DNA from: a virus
Strand: one strand, 5' to 3'
IMG/VR virus record: IMGVR_UViG_3300032304_003098
Span: 1-64,000 of that record
DNA: 64,000 nucleotides
Under the pieces are notes generated by a model. That model did no database searches. It saw nothing but the letters and a program-made list of their open reading frames with translations, and was not told the DNA's origin. Positions 9,207-18,015 of the stretch are shown here, piece after piece. The translations under genes were made by a program, and so were the position numbers. Every line of letters begins with the position of its first letter. Positions within the stretch are counted from its first letter, which is position 1.

Positions 9207-9989
9207 ATGCCTAGACGTAAACCCAAGCCAGAGAAGGTTGTCCAAGAAAGAATCAAAGCAAATTTAGATTCCATTTTATTGGAAGAAAATTTGGAAATTG
9301 AATCTTTAACTGTCGATAACCTGCCCCGGATAAAAACTACGGAAGTTCTGGATTTTCAAAACCAAATCCAATCTACCGGCACAGACTCTAAAGATCTTTT
9401 AGAATCTCTGGTAAAATTCTATGTGGATGAAAATTTGATTGATGAATCAGATTTTATTGTTTACAAGAAAAAAATTGATGCGATGAATGTTGCATCTATG
9501 ATGTTACAATTGAAAACAGCCCAACATGCGATCACTAAGCTCGTAGAAGAAATTGATTTAGGAAACACTGCCCCGCGAATGTTCGAAGTTTTAGCCCAAC
9601 TTCAATCTCAAATTATGCAGATGTCCAAAGATCATCAGGCCTATTTAGACAAAACAGAGGCTAGTTATAAAAATTTGAGAAAACAGCTGGAAACAAAAGT
9701 TTCTTCTGGTTCAGTTCCTTTGCAACAAAATCAAAGCCAAGACGGAAGTTTTGAGACGATTAAGAATCCAGAGCAAGGATTTAATTCGGCTTTAAGAGTT
9801 AGAGGAACTAAAAATTTAATGGAGGGTCTTCGTGACATTTTAGGCACAGAGATCCAAGACGTAAAAATCGAGGAAGTCAACGAAAATGCAGTGGTAAACG
9901 CCAGACAAAAAGCAAGTCAAGACGCCAGCAAAAATGTCTATGATAACGGAGAATCGACTTTTGAAATAGACGACGAATTGTTTCAATAA
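9207..9989 (+). CDS. terminase small subunit (gp16-like)
   Basis: A 260-aa protein immediately upstream of the large terminase, as gp16 is in T4. The core (about residues 90-165) is a long helical hairpin with PRMFEVLAQLQSQI, resembling the central coiled coil of T4-type small terminases that assembles into rings. Basic N-terminus (MPRRKPKPEK) and acidic C-terminus. It would recognise concatemeric DNA and stimulate the gp17 ATPase. It is longer than T4 gp16 (164 aa). The call rests on position and the helical pattern. Confidence 0.7.
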   Translation: MPRRKPKPEKVVQERIKANLDSILLEENLEIESLTVDNLPRIKTTEVLDFQNQIQSTGTDSKDLLESLVKFYVDENLIDESDFIVYKKKIDAMNVASMMLQLKTAQHAITKLVEEIDLGNTAPRMFEVLAQLQSQIMQMSKDHQAYLDKTEASYKNLRKQLETKVSSGSVPLQQNQSQDGSFETIKNPEQGFNSALRVRGTKNLMEGLRDILGTEIQDVKIEEVNENAVVNARQKASQDASKNVYDNGESTFEIDDELFQ

Positions 9990-10000
9990 AAAGAATTCGA

Positions 10001-11800
10001 ATGAGTAAACACGAGGAAGAACAAATTGACTCCAATTACTGGTCCACTAAAAGAATTGAGGACTTATTAAGAAAAGTAGAAGAGGAAGGATTAGATTACA
10101 AATCGGTAGATAATCCATTTCATGATGGGGATCCTGATTTGAAAAAATCTAATTTGTTGTGGGAATACACCACAGAGGAGGTTCAAGAAATGCAGAAGTG
10201 CGCAAAAGACGTGGTTCATTTTGCACAATATTGCCAGGTAATGACAGACGATGGTTTACAGTACATTGGACTTAGAGATTATCAAGAATCTGTTCTACAA
10301 GAATATCAAAATAATCGTTTCAATATTTTATTGGCCCCGAGACAGATCGGAAAATCGATTTGTTCTTCTATCATTTTGATGTGGTATTTACTCTTCAACC
10401 ACGATAAAAACGCCATGATTTTAGCTAATGTGGGTTCTACAGCCGAAGAATTGATGGACAAAATTAAATCTATTGTTAAAGGATTGCCTTGGTTTCTAAA
10501 ACCCGGCATGATTGTAAACAACGTTATGTCAATGAAGTTTGATAACGGGTGTCGGGCCATAGCCAAGACAACTACCAAAACTACCGCGATTGGTTATACA
10601 ATTCATTTTCTGTATATGGACGAGTTTGCACACATTCATCCTAACTTCATTGAATCTTTTTTCAGATCTACCTATCCAACCGTATCTTCATCCAAAGTTT
10701 CTAGGATTATTATTACCTCGACACCAAATGGAATGAACAAATTCTATGATATTTATCAAGGAGCATTGTCCGGAGACAATTCTTTCAATCCGGTTCGGGT
10801 TGATTGGTGGCAAGTTCCAGGCAGAGACGAAGAATGGAAAAGAGAGGAAATCGCCAACTTAGGCAGTGAAGAACTTTTCAATCAAGAGTATGGAAATCAA
10901 TTTTTGAGTTCCACTTCTTTGCTTCTAGGTTCTAACGAGTTAAAAAAAATCAAATCCAATGAATCTGAGTATGTATGGAAAGAAATAGATGTTTTAGGAG
11001 ATTTGAGCATTGTATATGAAAACTTCAGATGGCATCCCAAATTTTCTTTGGACGACGCTTTTTTGGAAGATAAAAATTTTGTTTTTTCTGTGGATTTAGC
11101 CGGCGGGGGGAGAGGAGATTTTACGGTGATTAATATTTTTAGAGTTGTGCCTTTACCTAAAAAATTGATAGAATCTAACACCGATTACAAAGACGAAGCG
11201 GATTTTTTTGGTTTACTTCAGGTTGGGGTCTTCCGGGATAATGGTATTCAAATTGAAGATATTAAAAAAATGTTGGAGGCTTTGATTCTAAATGTTTTTG
11301 ACAAAGATAGACTCACAATCATTTTAGAGATGAATTTCAGAGGAGAACTTCTCTTAGATAAACTAATTTCTAATGATGAAATTTCTTTAGACATGTTTTT
11401 ACACACCAAACACACTGAATCTGCACGTTCAGCTAAACCCGGGATCAAATACAACGAAAAAAACAAAATGAAATATTGTGAAATGTTAAGGTCTCTGTTC
11501 CGACAAAATAGAGTCATGGTCAATGAAAAGGCCTGGACAATTCCCGAACTTTTTTCTTTTGGTTTGAATAACAGTGGCACATATTCTTCTCAATCTGGAC
11601 ACGATGACGTAGCTATGACCCTGGTTAACTTATCTGCTTTGTTTGAAACTTCTGCTTTCTATGATTTGATTGGGGATCTGTATGACAGAATGGACGAAGG
11701 TTATAGAGATTTGATTGAGTCCAAATTAGACGACAAGGAAAACGATGGAAAAACCAAGGAAGGAAACTTCTATAATTCTTTTAGTAAACTTATGTCGTGA
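10001..11800 (+). CDS. 17: terminase large subunit (gp17)
   Basis: A 599-aa DNA-packaging motor with ATPase and nuclease domains. Walker A APRQIGKS at 112-119, Walker B FLYMDEFA at 203-210, coupling motif TSTPNG at 239-244. The RNase H-like nuclease has its first acidic residue in FSVDLAGG (D365), a second in LEMNFRG, and a terminal GHDDVAM motif. It docks on the portal, pumps DNA into proheads and cuts concatemers. Length agrees with T4 gp17 (610 aa). It starts 11 bases after the small subunit stop. Confidence 0.96.
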   Translation: MSKHEEEQIDSNYWSTKRIEDLLRKVEEEGLDYKSVDNPFHDGDPDLKKSNLLWEYTTEEVQEMQKCAKDVVHFAQYCQVMTDDGLQYIGLRDYQESVLQEYQNNRFNILLAPRQIGKSICSSIILMWYLLFNHDKNAMILANVGSTAEELMDKIKSIVKGLPWFLKPGMIVNNVMSMKFDNGCRAIAKTTTKTTAIGYTIHFLYMDEFAHIHPNFIESFFRSTYPTVSSSKVSRIIITSTPNGMNKFYDIYQGALSGDNSFNPVRVDWWQVPGRDEEWKREEIANLGSEELFNQEYGNQFLSSTSLLLGSNELKKIKSNESEYVWKEIDVLGDLSIVYENFRWHPKFSLDDAFLEDKNFVFSVDLAGGGRGDFTVINIFRVVPLPKKLIESNTDYKDEADFFGLLQVGVFRDNGIQIEDIKKMLEALILNVFDKDRLTIILEMNFRGELLLDKLISNDEISLDMFLHTKHTESARSAKPGIKYNEKNKMKYCEMLRSLFRQNRVMVNEKAWTIPELFSFGLNNSGTYSSQSGHDDVAMTLVNLSALFETSAFYDLIGDLYDRMDEGYRDLIESKLDDKENDGKTKEGNFYNSFSKLMS

Positions 11801-11809
11801 TGTTCTGAA

Positions 11810-11817
11810 GATATATA
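11810..11817 (+). promoter_or_regulatory. late-promoter-like GATATATA box (distal of two)
   Basis: First of two GATATATA boxes in the 96-base gap before the sheath gene, 79 bases upstream of its ATG. A doubled promoter would fit a protein needed in very high copy. Confidence 0.5.
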
Positions 11818-11860
11818 AAGAGGAACTCTAGTAATATCTCCAATTGTGATAATTCATTTC

Positions 11861-11868
11861 GATATATA
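11861..11868 (+). promoter_or_regulatory. late-promoter-like GATATATA box (proximal)
   Basis: Second box, ending 28 bases before the sheath ATG at 11897. Confidence 0.55.
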
Positions 11869-11896
11869 CTAGGGAAAAAATATCTTCAAAACGATA

Positions 11897-14800
11897 ATGG
11901 CTAAGAAAATCAAACTCGATTTATCACAATTCAAAGCTTCTGGTGTGTACACGCTGGAATTTGATGCCTCTGAAAACATCATCTTAACTTCACAAACGAT
12001 TCGTTTGGTGGTTGGTTTTTCAAATAAAGGTCCATTCAATGCTCCAGTTTATATCCCAGATGTAACAACCGCTGTTGCTATTTTTGGTGACATCGATAAA
12101 AATCTCGAATCACAAGGCTCATATTTCCAAAGATCAATTTTAACATGTCTTGCAACTGGGCCAGTTTTTGCCTTGAATTTGCTTCGTCTGAATAACGATG
12201 TTGATTCCCCAACAGCAGATAAAGTAGACTATTTTGGTTTTTCCGTCGCTACAGATGAACCTAACGGGGTTTTAACCTCTCGTCTATATTCTTCTTTCTA
12301 CAACAAAGAAAGATTTTGGTTTGCCGATGTGGATTATTTTCTGGCTACCATGTCGGTAGTAGACCAAGGTAGAATTTTTAATTTGGTGAATCTTGGACAG
12401 CAATCTATGTCTGTTATTGTTAGAAAATCCACCGATGCAACTCCTCCTTTGCAGGGATATGACGTATTTGCTATCGATTGGTATGGTGCCAATAACGTGC
12501 CCAGTTATGTTCACCCTTATGATTATATTTCAGATTGGTTTATTGATGTAATTGCTGTTTCTGGGAATTGGACTGACTATCAGGCTTTATCAGAAGATCC
12601 AGAATGGTCGGCTTTCTTTACCCCCAATGGATTCATCAAAAGTCAAATTAACAATTTCTTGAGTCAACAAAACGTAAACATTATTACGCAAGTAACTGGG
12701 TGTTTAATTCTAGATTTTGTAGATCTGAATGGGAACAATCAGTTTATTCAAACGCTGGTTAACAACAATACACCATCAACTGGTCTTTTCTGTGCTGTAG
12801 ACGCCGAAGGATTGGAATATCTTTGTCAAAATAGATTTAAAGTTGATTTGGTCGGTAACTTCTTAATTGACGAATTAACTGCAGATAGAGATCTAGCAGA
12901 TCCCAAGTTAAATTTCTTGAGTTATGATCAACAGTTAATTCAGGATTATCTTTACACCCAAAATTCAATTGGAATAACTGGCGGAGGAGTTACTGGAGGA
13001 ACAGCAGGTGTTGACTACACTTCATTGAACGTTGGAACATTATTTAACCTAGGTGGGGCAACTGGACCTACTGCTGGTGTACCAGCATCCGCTCTAGAAC
13101 CTTACGACCCAAGTTTAACATTTGGTGGTCTTCATTATCTTCGTACCAATTCTGGTGTTACTGGTGGTGCAGTAGTTAACGTGTGGGTTGGGGCAAGCGG
13201 GGGATCTGGGTACACTACAGCTCCTACAGTTACTTTTGTTAATCCGGCAGGAGCAACGGGAGCTTCAGCTTATGCTGTGATAAGCAGCGGGGGAAGTGTA
13301 ACTTCAATTGTTTTGACAAGCGGTGGATCAGGATATACTACTGCTCCTACAATTAGTCTAACTGGCGGTGGAGGTTCAGGAGCACAGGCTTACGCCGAAA
13401 TTTTAACCCAGCCTTCTTTAACCTCAGCAGAAAAATTAAGATTAAAAGATTTTGTTACGCCCACTCCTTCATACACCCCATTCATTCTTGGTACAGTTAC
13501 AATTCCTGCAGCAGCTACTGGAAACGTTATTAATCAATTTACAACAGGTGACTTGGTCAAACTCAAAATAACAGGGGTCAGGGAAATTTCAGGTAATTTA
13601 ACCATAACTTTCACACATCCACTAGATACTCCTGTTTATGCTTCCCAAGGAATTCAGGTTAGTCCTACTTCCTTTACAATGGGAACAACCTCTGGAACAG
13701 TTTCTGAATTTTATCAGCAGTTCGGGGCTTCAGATTATCTAGATATTGTAAGTGTGGCATCGATTACCGGTGGCACAGCTTCTAACTCACTAACAGGTCA
13801 GCTTACAACCAGTTTGTATCAAAATATCCTTTATCGTGAAATCGAGGATGGGGATATTATATGGTTAAATGAAACTGGAACAAATCTTTACTATGTGGAC
13901 ACACAATTGACGGTAGATAGAGACCAATTCAATGTTTCGTATGTCAGAGCATTTGATAATGTGGCTAGACAAAATCCAGACAATTTAGTAAACTATCCTG
14001 CCTTTGGAACAGTTTATGCTTTTGATAATATCGGTTTGCCAGTCTCTGCAGGAAAAACTGATATTATATCTAACGTAGCCTCAATCAATCAATTTCTGGA
14101 CGTGTTGACGAAAATAGATTCAACCAGTTTCACCTTTGTGCCCGACCAAGTGAATAATAAAATAATTTCAGTTGGCGATTATCTAGTTTCAACTGATTTA
14201 GAATTGTGTGAAACTGTAGGTGCAAACAGACAATCAAGATTGACCAAAGTAACCTCTGTGGCCCAAACCACGACTGCAGGTGTAGTAAGAGTAACATGTG
14301 CTAGACCTATATTTTATTATGCTGGATCACCAATTCAAGTCCAAAAGTTCAAATCAATTCCACAATTTACTAGATCGTTCGATTTTATCTACCTGAACGG
14401 CTACACCATGAGAGACGCCCAAAGGCCAAATGGGACTGATTTGAGGGTAGATGAAATTCTAAATGTTCTTTATGACACAAATTTGGCTGCAACTTTGGCA
14501 ACCAAAGATGTTATTTCTTTCCGTTACATTGTGGATACGTTTAGCGGTACAATTCAGCCAAATTCTAAGTACCAGCTTTCGAAATTGGCCATGATGAGGC
14601 AAAAAGCTTTGGCTTTTATCAATGCTCCTTCGATGGCTCAGTTCAGAGCTAGTACAGACCCTAGATTTACCAACGCACCTACTCCATCTGATCCATTCCC
14701 TTCTCTGGAAGCACAGTACATAGCTGAAGGGGGTAACTTATCTTTGAATCCTTCCTATACTTTTAGCCTTCCTACACAAGATTTAGGAGCTTCATTCGCT

Positions 14801-15439
14801 GGATATTTCACCCCTTACATTACCATCAGGGAAAATAACAGAAACACAAACGTACCTCCCGCAGCTTACGTTTCAAACAATTTTGTTAGAAAATTTGCCA
14901 ACGGGGAACCCTACAACATTATTGCAGGTCAGAAAAGAGGTACCATCTCAGGAGGCAATATTGTAGGTTTAGAGTATGACTTCACTGATGAAGATCGTGG
15001 TTGGTTAGAACCATTCGGGTTGAACCCTATTATTAAGAAGAGGGGATTTGGCGTTGTTATCTTTGGCAACCAAACTGCTTATCAAACTGTGAATTCTGCG
15101 TTTAGTTTGCTTCACGTGAGAGATCTTCTTATAAGTCTTGAGAACGATGTGGAAGAAATTTTGGCTAATTACCTGTTTGATTTCAACGAAGATTCCATTC
15201 GCTTAGAAATCAAAACTCTGGTTGATACTTATTTGGATGGTGTCAGAGCAGGAGGAGGAATTTATGCCTACCAAGTTATCATGGATGCATCTAACAATCC
15301 TCCTTCGGTCATCGACATGAATATGGGAATCATTGATGTTATCATAGAGCCTGCTCGAGGCATACAGAAGTTTATCAATCGAATCACTGTAACCCGCACA
15401 GGAGGCATCGCTTCAGGAGGTTTCATCAATTTCGTATAA
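11897..15439 (+). CDS. 18: tail sheath protein (gp18), enlarged
   Basis: The contractile sheath subunit, which surrounds the tube and contracts on infection. The N-terminus (VVGFSNKGPFNAPVYI) and C-terminus (RGFGVVIFGNQTAY, VRDLLISLENDVEEIL, then IDVIIEPARGIQKFINRITVT) match conserved sheath ends. At 1180 aa it is nearly twice T4 gp18 (659 aa). The extra length is central and includes two Gly-rich GGSGYTTAP repeats (about residues 430-510), likely surface-exposed domains on the sheath exterior. It is followed by two tube genes, the usual T4 order. Confidence 0.93.
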   Translation: MAKKIKLDLSQFKASGVYTLEFDASENIILTSQTIRLVVGFSNKGPFNAPVYIPDVTTAVAIFGDIDKNLESQGSYFQRSILTCLATGPVFALNLLRLNNDVDSPTADKVDYFGFSVATDEPNGVLTSRLYSSFYNKERFWFADVDYFLATMSVVDQGRIFNLVNLGQQSMSVIVRKSTDATPPLQGYDVFAIDWYGANNVPSYVHPYDYISDWFIDVIAVSGNWTDYQALSEDPEWSAFFTPNGFIKSQINNFLSQQNVNIITQVTGCLILDFVDLNGNNQFIQTLVNNNTPSTGLFCAVDAEGLEYLCQNRFKVDLVGNFLIDELTADRDLADPKLNFLSYDQQLIQDYLYTQNSIGITGGGVTGGTAGVDYTSLNVGTLFNLGGATGPTAGVPASALEPYDPSLTFGGLHYLRTNSGVTGGAVVNVWVGASGGSGYTTAPTVTFVNPAGATGASAYAVISSGGSVTSIVLTSGGSGYTTAPTISLTGGGGSGAQAYAEILTQPSLTSAEKLRLKDFVTPTPSYTPFILGTVTIPAAATGNVINQFTTGDLVKLKITGVREISGNLTITFTHPLDTPVYASQGIQVSPTSFTMGTTSGTVSEFYQQFGASDYLDIVSVASITGGTASNSLTGQLTTSLYQNILYREIEDGDIIWLNETGTNLYYVDTQLTVDRDQFNVSYVRAFDNVARQNPDNLVNYPAFGTVYAFDNIGLPVSAGKTDIISNVASINQFLDVLTKIDSTSFTFVPDQVNNKIISVGDYLVSTDLELCETVGANRQSRLTKVTSVAQTTTAGVVRVTCARPIFYYAGSPIQVQKFKSIPQFTRSFDFIYLNGYTMRDAQRPNGTDLRVDEILNVLYDTNLAATLATKDVISFRYIVDTFSGTIQPNSKYQLSKLAMMRQKALAFINAPSMAQFRASTDPRFTNAPTPSDPFPSLEAQYIAEGGNLSLNPSYTFSLPTQDLGASFAGYFTPYITIRENNRNTNVPPAAYVSNNFVRKFANGEPYNIIAGQKRGTISGGNIVGLEYDFTDEDRGWLEPFGLNPIIKKRGFGVVIFGNQTAYQTVNSAFSLLHVRDLLISLENDVEEILANYLFDFNEDSIRLEIKTLVDTYLDGVRAGGGIYAYQVIMDASNNPPSVIDMNMGIIDVIIEPARGIQKFINRITVTRTGGIASGGFINFV
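13190..13400 (+). repeat. duplicated Gly-rich segment in sheath insertion
   Basis: Two copies of a segment encoding G-S-G-Y-T-T-A-P-T-(V/I)-(T/S) followed by Ala/Gly-rich strands lie in the sheath's extra central region. Such repeats are common in phage fibre and decoration domains. Confidence 0.6.
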
Positions 15440-15465
15440 CACATTGAATGAATTTTAAAAGAAGA

Positions 15466-15473
15466 GATAAATA
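15466..15473 (+). promoter_or_regulatory. possible late promoter GATAAATA
   Basis: GATAAATA, one base from both the local GATATATA box and the T4 late consensus TATAAATA. It ends 19 bases before the tube ATG. Confidence 0.35.
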
Positions 15474-15492
15474 AAAAAAGAAAAAAGAATTA

Positions 15493-16047
15493 ATGGCCGG
15501 TTTACCACACTACCAAAATTCGTTATATTCGATCAATAAATACGAACCCGTTTATCTTAACCAATTTGAGGTAACTGTGATTCCACCCGCTGCTGTCCAA
15601 GGTGGTCAAATTTTGTTACAGCAGGTTGTAAATGTAAACGGCTTAGATGTGGATAAAAACCCATCTTTCGTGTTCCAGAAATATAAGTTTGCCAAAAGAA
15701 ACTATGCAGGAGGTAAGCCGGATAAAACCTCTTTAGATTTGAGTGTAAAATTCACAGTGAATTTAAACGATGATAATTCTATGTACTCGTTTAAAACTCT
15801 TAGACAATGGTCAGATCTGATTTATAACCCTTTGACCGGAGCTATGGGCATTAAAACTGACTACACTGGAACGATTATTATATCTATTTTCAACAAAAAT
15901 GGAGACGTCTTCCGAAGAATCACGTGTCGTGACTGTTTCCCCATGAAAGCTATTGATCCTATGGAGTTAGACTATATAAACGGAACTACTTTGTATGAAA
16001 TCACCATGACATGGGCGGTAGATTATTGGGAAGACCTTTTCACCTAA
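15493..16047 (+). CDS. 19: tail tube protein (gp19), copy 1
   Basis: A 184-aa tube subunit of the T4 gp19 fold, which stacks as hexamers inside the sheath. Conserved features are the LPHYQNSLYSINKYEPVY opening, KFAKRNYAGG mid-protein, and LRQWSDLIYNPLTGAMG with the following RRITCRDCFP region. The gene directly follows the sheath. It is paralogous to the next gene over the whole length. Confidence 0.9.
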   Translation: MAGLPHYQNSLYSINKYEPVYLNQFEVTVIPPAAVQGGQILLQQVVNVNGLDVDKNPSFVFQKYKFAKRNYAGGKPDKTSLDLSVKFTVNLNDDNSMYSFKTLRQWSDLIYNPLTGAMGIKTDYTGTIIISIFNKNGDVFRRITCRDCFPMKAIDPMELDYINGTTLYEITMTWAVDYWEDLFT

Positions 16048-16062
16048 AAAATTAAAAAATAA

Positions 16063-16644
16063 ATGGCAGGTTTACCTCATTTCAATAATTCACTCGCAGC
16101 TCGCAACAATTACGAGCCAGTTTTTCTGAACCAGTTTGAAGTTTTAATTACTCCCCCAGCGGGTGTGACTTTAGCAAATGTGAGATTCAATGGAGAATCT
16201 ATCATGACCCAGCAGGTCAAAAGCGTGACCGGATCTTTGGCTGTAGACATTCAACCTTCGGCCCCGGTGACACAATATTACAAATTTGCAGAAAGAAGAT
16301 ATGCAGGGGGTGAACCTTCAACTTCGGATGTGCAATTTTCAATTGCTTTCGAGGTAAATCTAAATCAAAACAATTCTATGACCATTTTCAAAATTTTGCG
16401 TCAATGGTCAGATTTGATTTATAATCCTCTCACGGGTGCTATGGGTCTGAAAAGAGATTACGTGGGTCAAATCGTGGTTTCTATTTTTAACAAGCAAGGT
16501 GATGTTTTCCGTAGAATAACTTTAAATAACTGTTTTTTGATTGAGCCATTGACAAGTATGGCATTAAGTTATGACACTGGTGATTCCATTTATGTTCTAG
16601 ATACAACTTGGAAATCTGATTACTGGCAGGACCAGTTCCTATAA
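16063..16644 (+). CDS. 19: tail tube protein (gp19), copy 2
   Basis: A 193-aa paralog of the preceding tube protein. The two share LRQWSDLIYNPLTGAMG, the RRYAGG/RNYAGG turn and the D-Y-W-(E/Q)-D end. Copy 2 has about nine extra residues near 35-50. T4 has one tube gene. The second could be a tube-initiator or terminator, or a minor ring, or the two may alternate. A terminator hairpin overlaps its stop codon. Confidence 0.87.
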   Translation: MAGLPHFNNSLAARNNYEPVFLNQFEVLITPPAGVTLANVRFNGESIMTQQVKSVTGSLAVDIQPSAPVTQYYKFAERRYAGGEPSTSDVQFSIAFEVNLNQNNSMTIFKILRQWSDLIYNPLTGAMGLKRDYVGQIVVSIFNKQGDVFRRITLNNCFLIEPLTSMALSYDTGDSIYVLDTTWKSDYWQDQFL

Positions 16645-16658
16645 TCGGAACTTTTTTT
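16634..16658 (+). terminator. Rho-independent terminator after tube genes
   Basis: AGTTCC / GGAACT stem with a 7-base loop, followed by seven T. It overlaps the stop codon at 16642-16644 and separates the abundant tube transcripts from the downstream chaperone gene. Confidence 0.7.
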
Positions 16659-16662
16659 CTTT

Positions 16663-16674
16663 GATACATATATA
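16663..16674 (+). promoter_or_regulatory. late-promoter-like GATACATATATA
   Basis: A CATATATA core preceded by GATA. It lies just after the terminator and ends 35 bases before the ATG at 16710. Confidence 0.4.
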
Positions 16675-16709
16675 AGAAACACATTTTTGTGTGACTTAAA
16701 CACCTTTAT

Positions 16710-17804
16710 ATGGATCCTAATAATTTGTCCCCTGAAAAAATTTTACAAGAAAAAGAAAAACTAGGCGGAATATCTTTCGACGATAGAATTGCAGATCTAA
16801 ATCCAATAAACCCTTTGGAGGAAAGAGCACAAAAGGAGGCGGAAGCTCTAGCCGAGCAAGCACGAGGAAAATCCCAAATTGTGGCTGAAACAAAATTGGC
16901 ACAACAGCTTAAATCTGACCAAGATCAAAATTCTAATTTTGAAAATTCAACACAGAAACAGTTTAGTCCATCTGATTTAGGGTGGAAAAATTTACCCCCT
17001 GTCCTTTTGCCCTCTGGTGGTTTATTTTACCCAGAGGGGGTCCAAATTGCTATCCGCCCTGCTGAGGTAAAAGAGATTCGCCACTTTTCAACGATCGATG
17101 AAACAGATATGTTGGACATAGATTCTAAACTAAATTTAATTTTAGAAAGATGTTGTGTCATTAAATTCCCTCAGCATGGAGTTGTTTCTTACAAGGAAAT
17201 CAAACAAGAGGACCGTTTTTTTATTATCATGACAATTCGGGATTTAACTTTCGTGAGGGGAGAAAACATGGTTGTCTTGAAACCACAAACTGGATGTGAA
17301 ACTTCATCTTGCCCCTTCGAACATGGCATCGAATTGAGAACTGGGGTTTTGTCTAAATATACTATTGACGATAAACTGATGTCCTATTATTCTAAAACGG
17401 AAAGAAAGTTTGTTTTACATATTCAAAAGTTATCCAAGACTGTAAAAATGACTGTGCCATCGATTGGAGTTGTAGAAGCAATTTCTAATTACGCCAGAAC
17501 CAGGATTAGACAGGGTAAAGACGTGGATGAAAGTTTCATCAAAATAGCTCCTTATTTGTATGATGATTGGAGATCTTTGACTGAAAACAAATTAGCAGAA
17601 TTGGAAGAGGCCTCAAATTCTTGGTCCAAGGAAGAATTTTCACTTTTTTTCCAAATCACGGATCTTCTAAAAATTGGAACAAAACTAGAGGTGAGTGTAC
17701 CTTGCCCAAAATGCGGTGCCCAGGAGGTCACCGCACCGATTTACTTTCCCGAAGGGATCAGATCTCTTTTCGTTATTTCAGATATCTTTGGACAACTTCT
17801 TTGA
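16710..17804 (+). CDS. gp26-like baseplate/tail assembly chaperone (0-frame product)
   Basis: A 364-aa protein between tube and tape-measure-like genes. The core LPSGGLFYPEG, then IAIRPAEVKEIRHFS and LNLILERCC resemble the T4_baseplate (gp26-like) family. Cys pairs occur at CETSSC and CPKC. The gene slot between tube and tape measure is where most tailed phages encode assembly chaperones made as a short form plus a frameshifted long form. This ORF ends CTT-CTT-TGA, and a +1 shift there enters an open 57-codon extension (see 17803). The N-terminal 85 residues are charged and probably flexible. Confidence 0.7.
   Translation: MDPNNLSPEKILQEKEKLGGISFDDRIADLNPINPLEERAQKEAEALAEQARGKSQIVAETKLAQQLKSDQDQNSNFENSTQKQFSPSDLGWKNLPPVLLPSGGLFYPEGVQIAIRPAEVKEIRHFSTIDETDMLDIDSKLNLILERCCVIKFPQHGVVSYKEIKQEDRFFIIMTIRDLTFVRGENMVVLKPQTGCETSSCPFEHGIELRTGVLSKYTIDDKLMSYYSKTERKFVLHIQKLSKTVKMTVPSIGVVEAISNYARTRIRQGKDVDESFIKIAPYLYDDWRSLTENKLAELEEASNSWSKEEFSLFFQITDLLKIGTKLEVSVPCPKCGAQEVTAPIYFPEGIRSLFVISDIFGQLL
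17796..17804 (+). other. candidate +1 programmed frameshift site CTT-CTT-TGA
   Basis: The final sense codon CTT followed by TGA reproduces the core of the release-factor-2 autoregulatory frameshift (CUU-UGA): the P-site Leu tRNA slips one base to UUU while the poor stop TGA waits. The next codon in the +1 frame is GAT, and the frame is open to 17976. No Shine-Dalgarno-like booster is seen just upstream, unlike E. coli prfB, but this genome does not use such sequences for initiation either. Confidence 0.6.
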
Positions 17805-17976
17805 TTTAAAATTTAGATTGTGGTTCGAACACAAGCTGGACCCAGATTGGGTAGAAAAAATTCCTTATTATGAATATCAGATTTGGCTTCAAAAGTTAAA
17901 TGTTGAAATAGAAAAAGAAAACAGAGAAGCACAAGAAAACTCTGGTCAGTCCGAAGTTTTCAATTTTTCTAAGTAA
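17803..17976 (+). CDS. +1 frameshift extension of the gp26-like chaperone
   Basis: 57 codons from GAT at 17803 to TAA at 17974-17976. The peptide begins DLKFRLWFEHKLDPDWVEK and continues with a charged helix (YEYQIWLQKLNVEIEKE). It is clearly coding-like, but it has no ATG, and the only in-frame GTG (17695) lies deep inside the upstream gene. The simplest expression route is +1 frameshifting, giving a long form of about 421 aa analogous to lambda gpGT. The T domain of gpGT binds the tape measure protein, and a tape-measure-like gene follows 40 bases later. Confidence 0.6.
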   Translation, partial: DLKFRLWFEHKLDPDWVEKIPYYEYQIWLQKLNVEIEKENREAQENSGQSEVFNFSK

Positions 17977-17995
17977 TGAGTTAATAGTGGATCTG

Positions 17996-18003
17996 GATAT
18001 ATA
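17996..18003 (+). promoter_or_regulatory. late-promoter-like GATATATA box
   Basis: GATATATA ends 12 bases before the ATG at 18016. The spacing is shorter than at most other sites, implying a very short leader. Confidence 0.45.
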
Positions 18004-18015
18004 ATTTTATTTTAT

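Noticed and set aside
17695-17976. Independent gene starting at GTG 17695
   Set aside because: It lies for 110 bases inside the gp26-like gene in another frame, and its first third has poor coding character. A frameshift product explains the conserved-looking part better.
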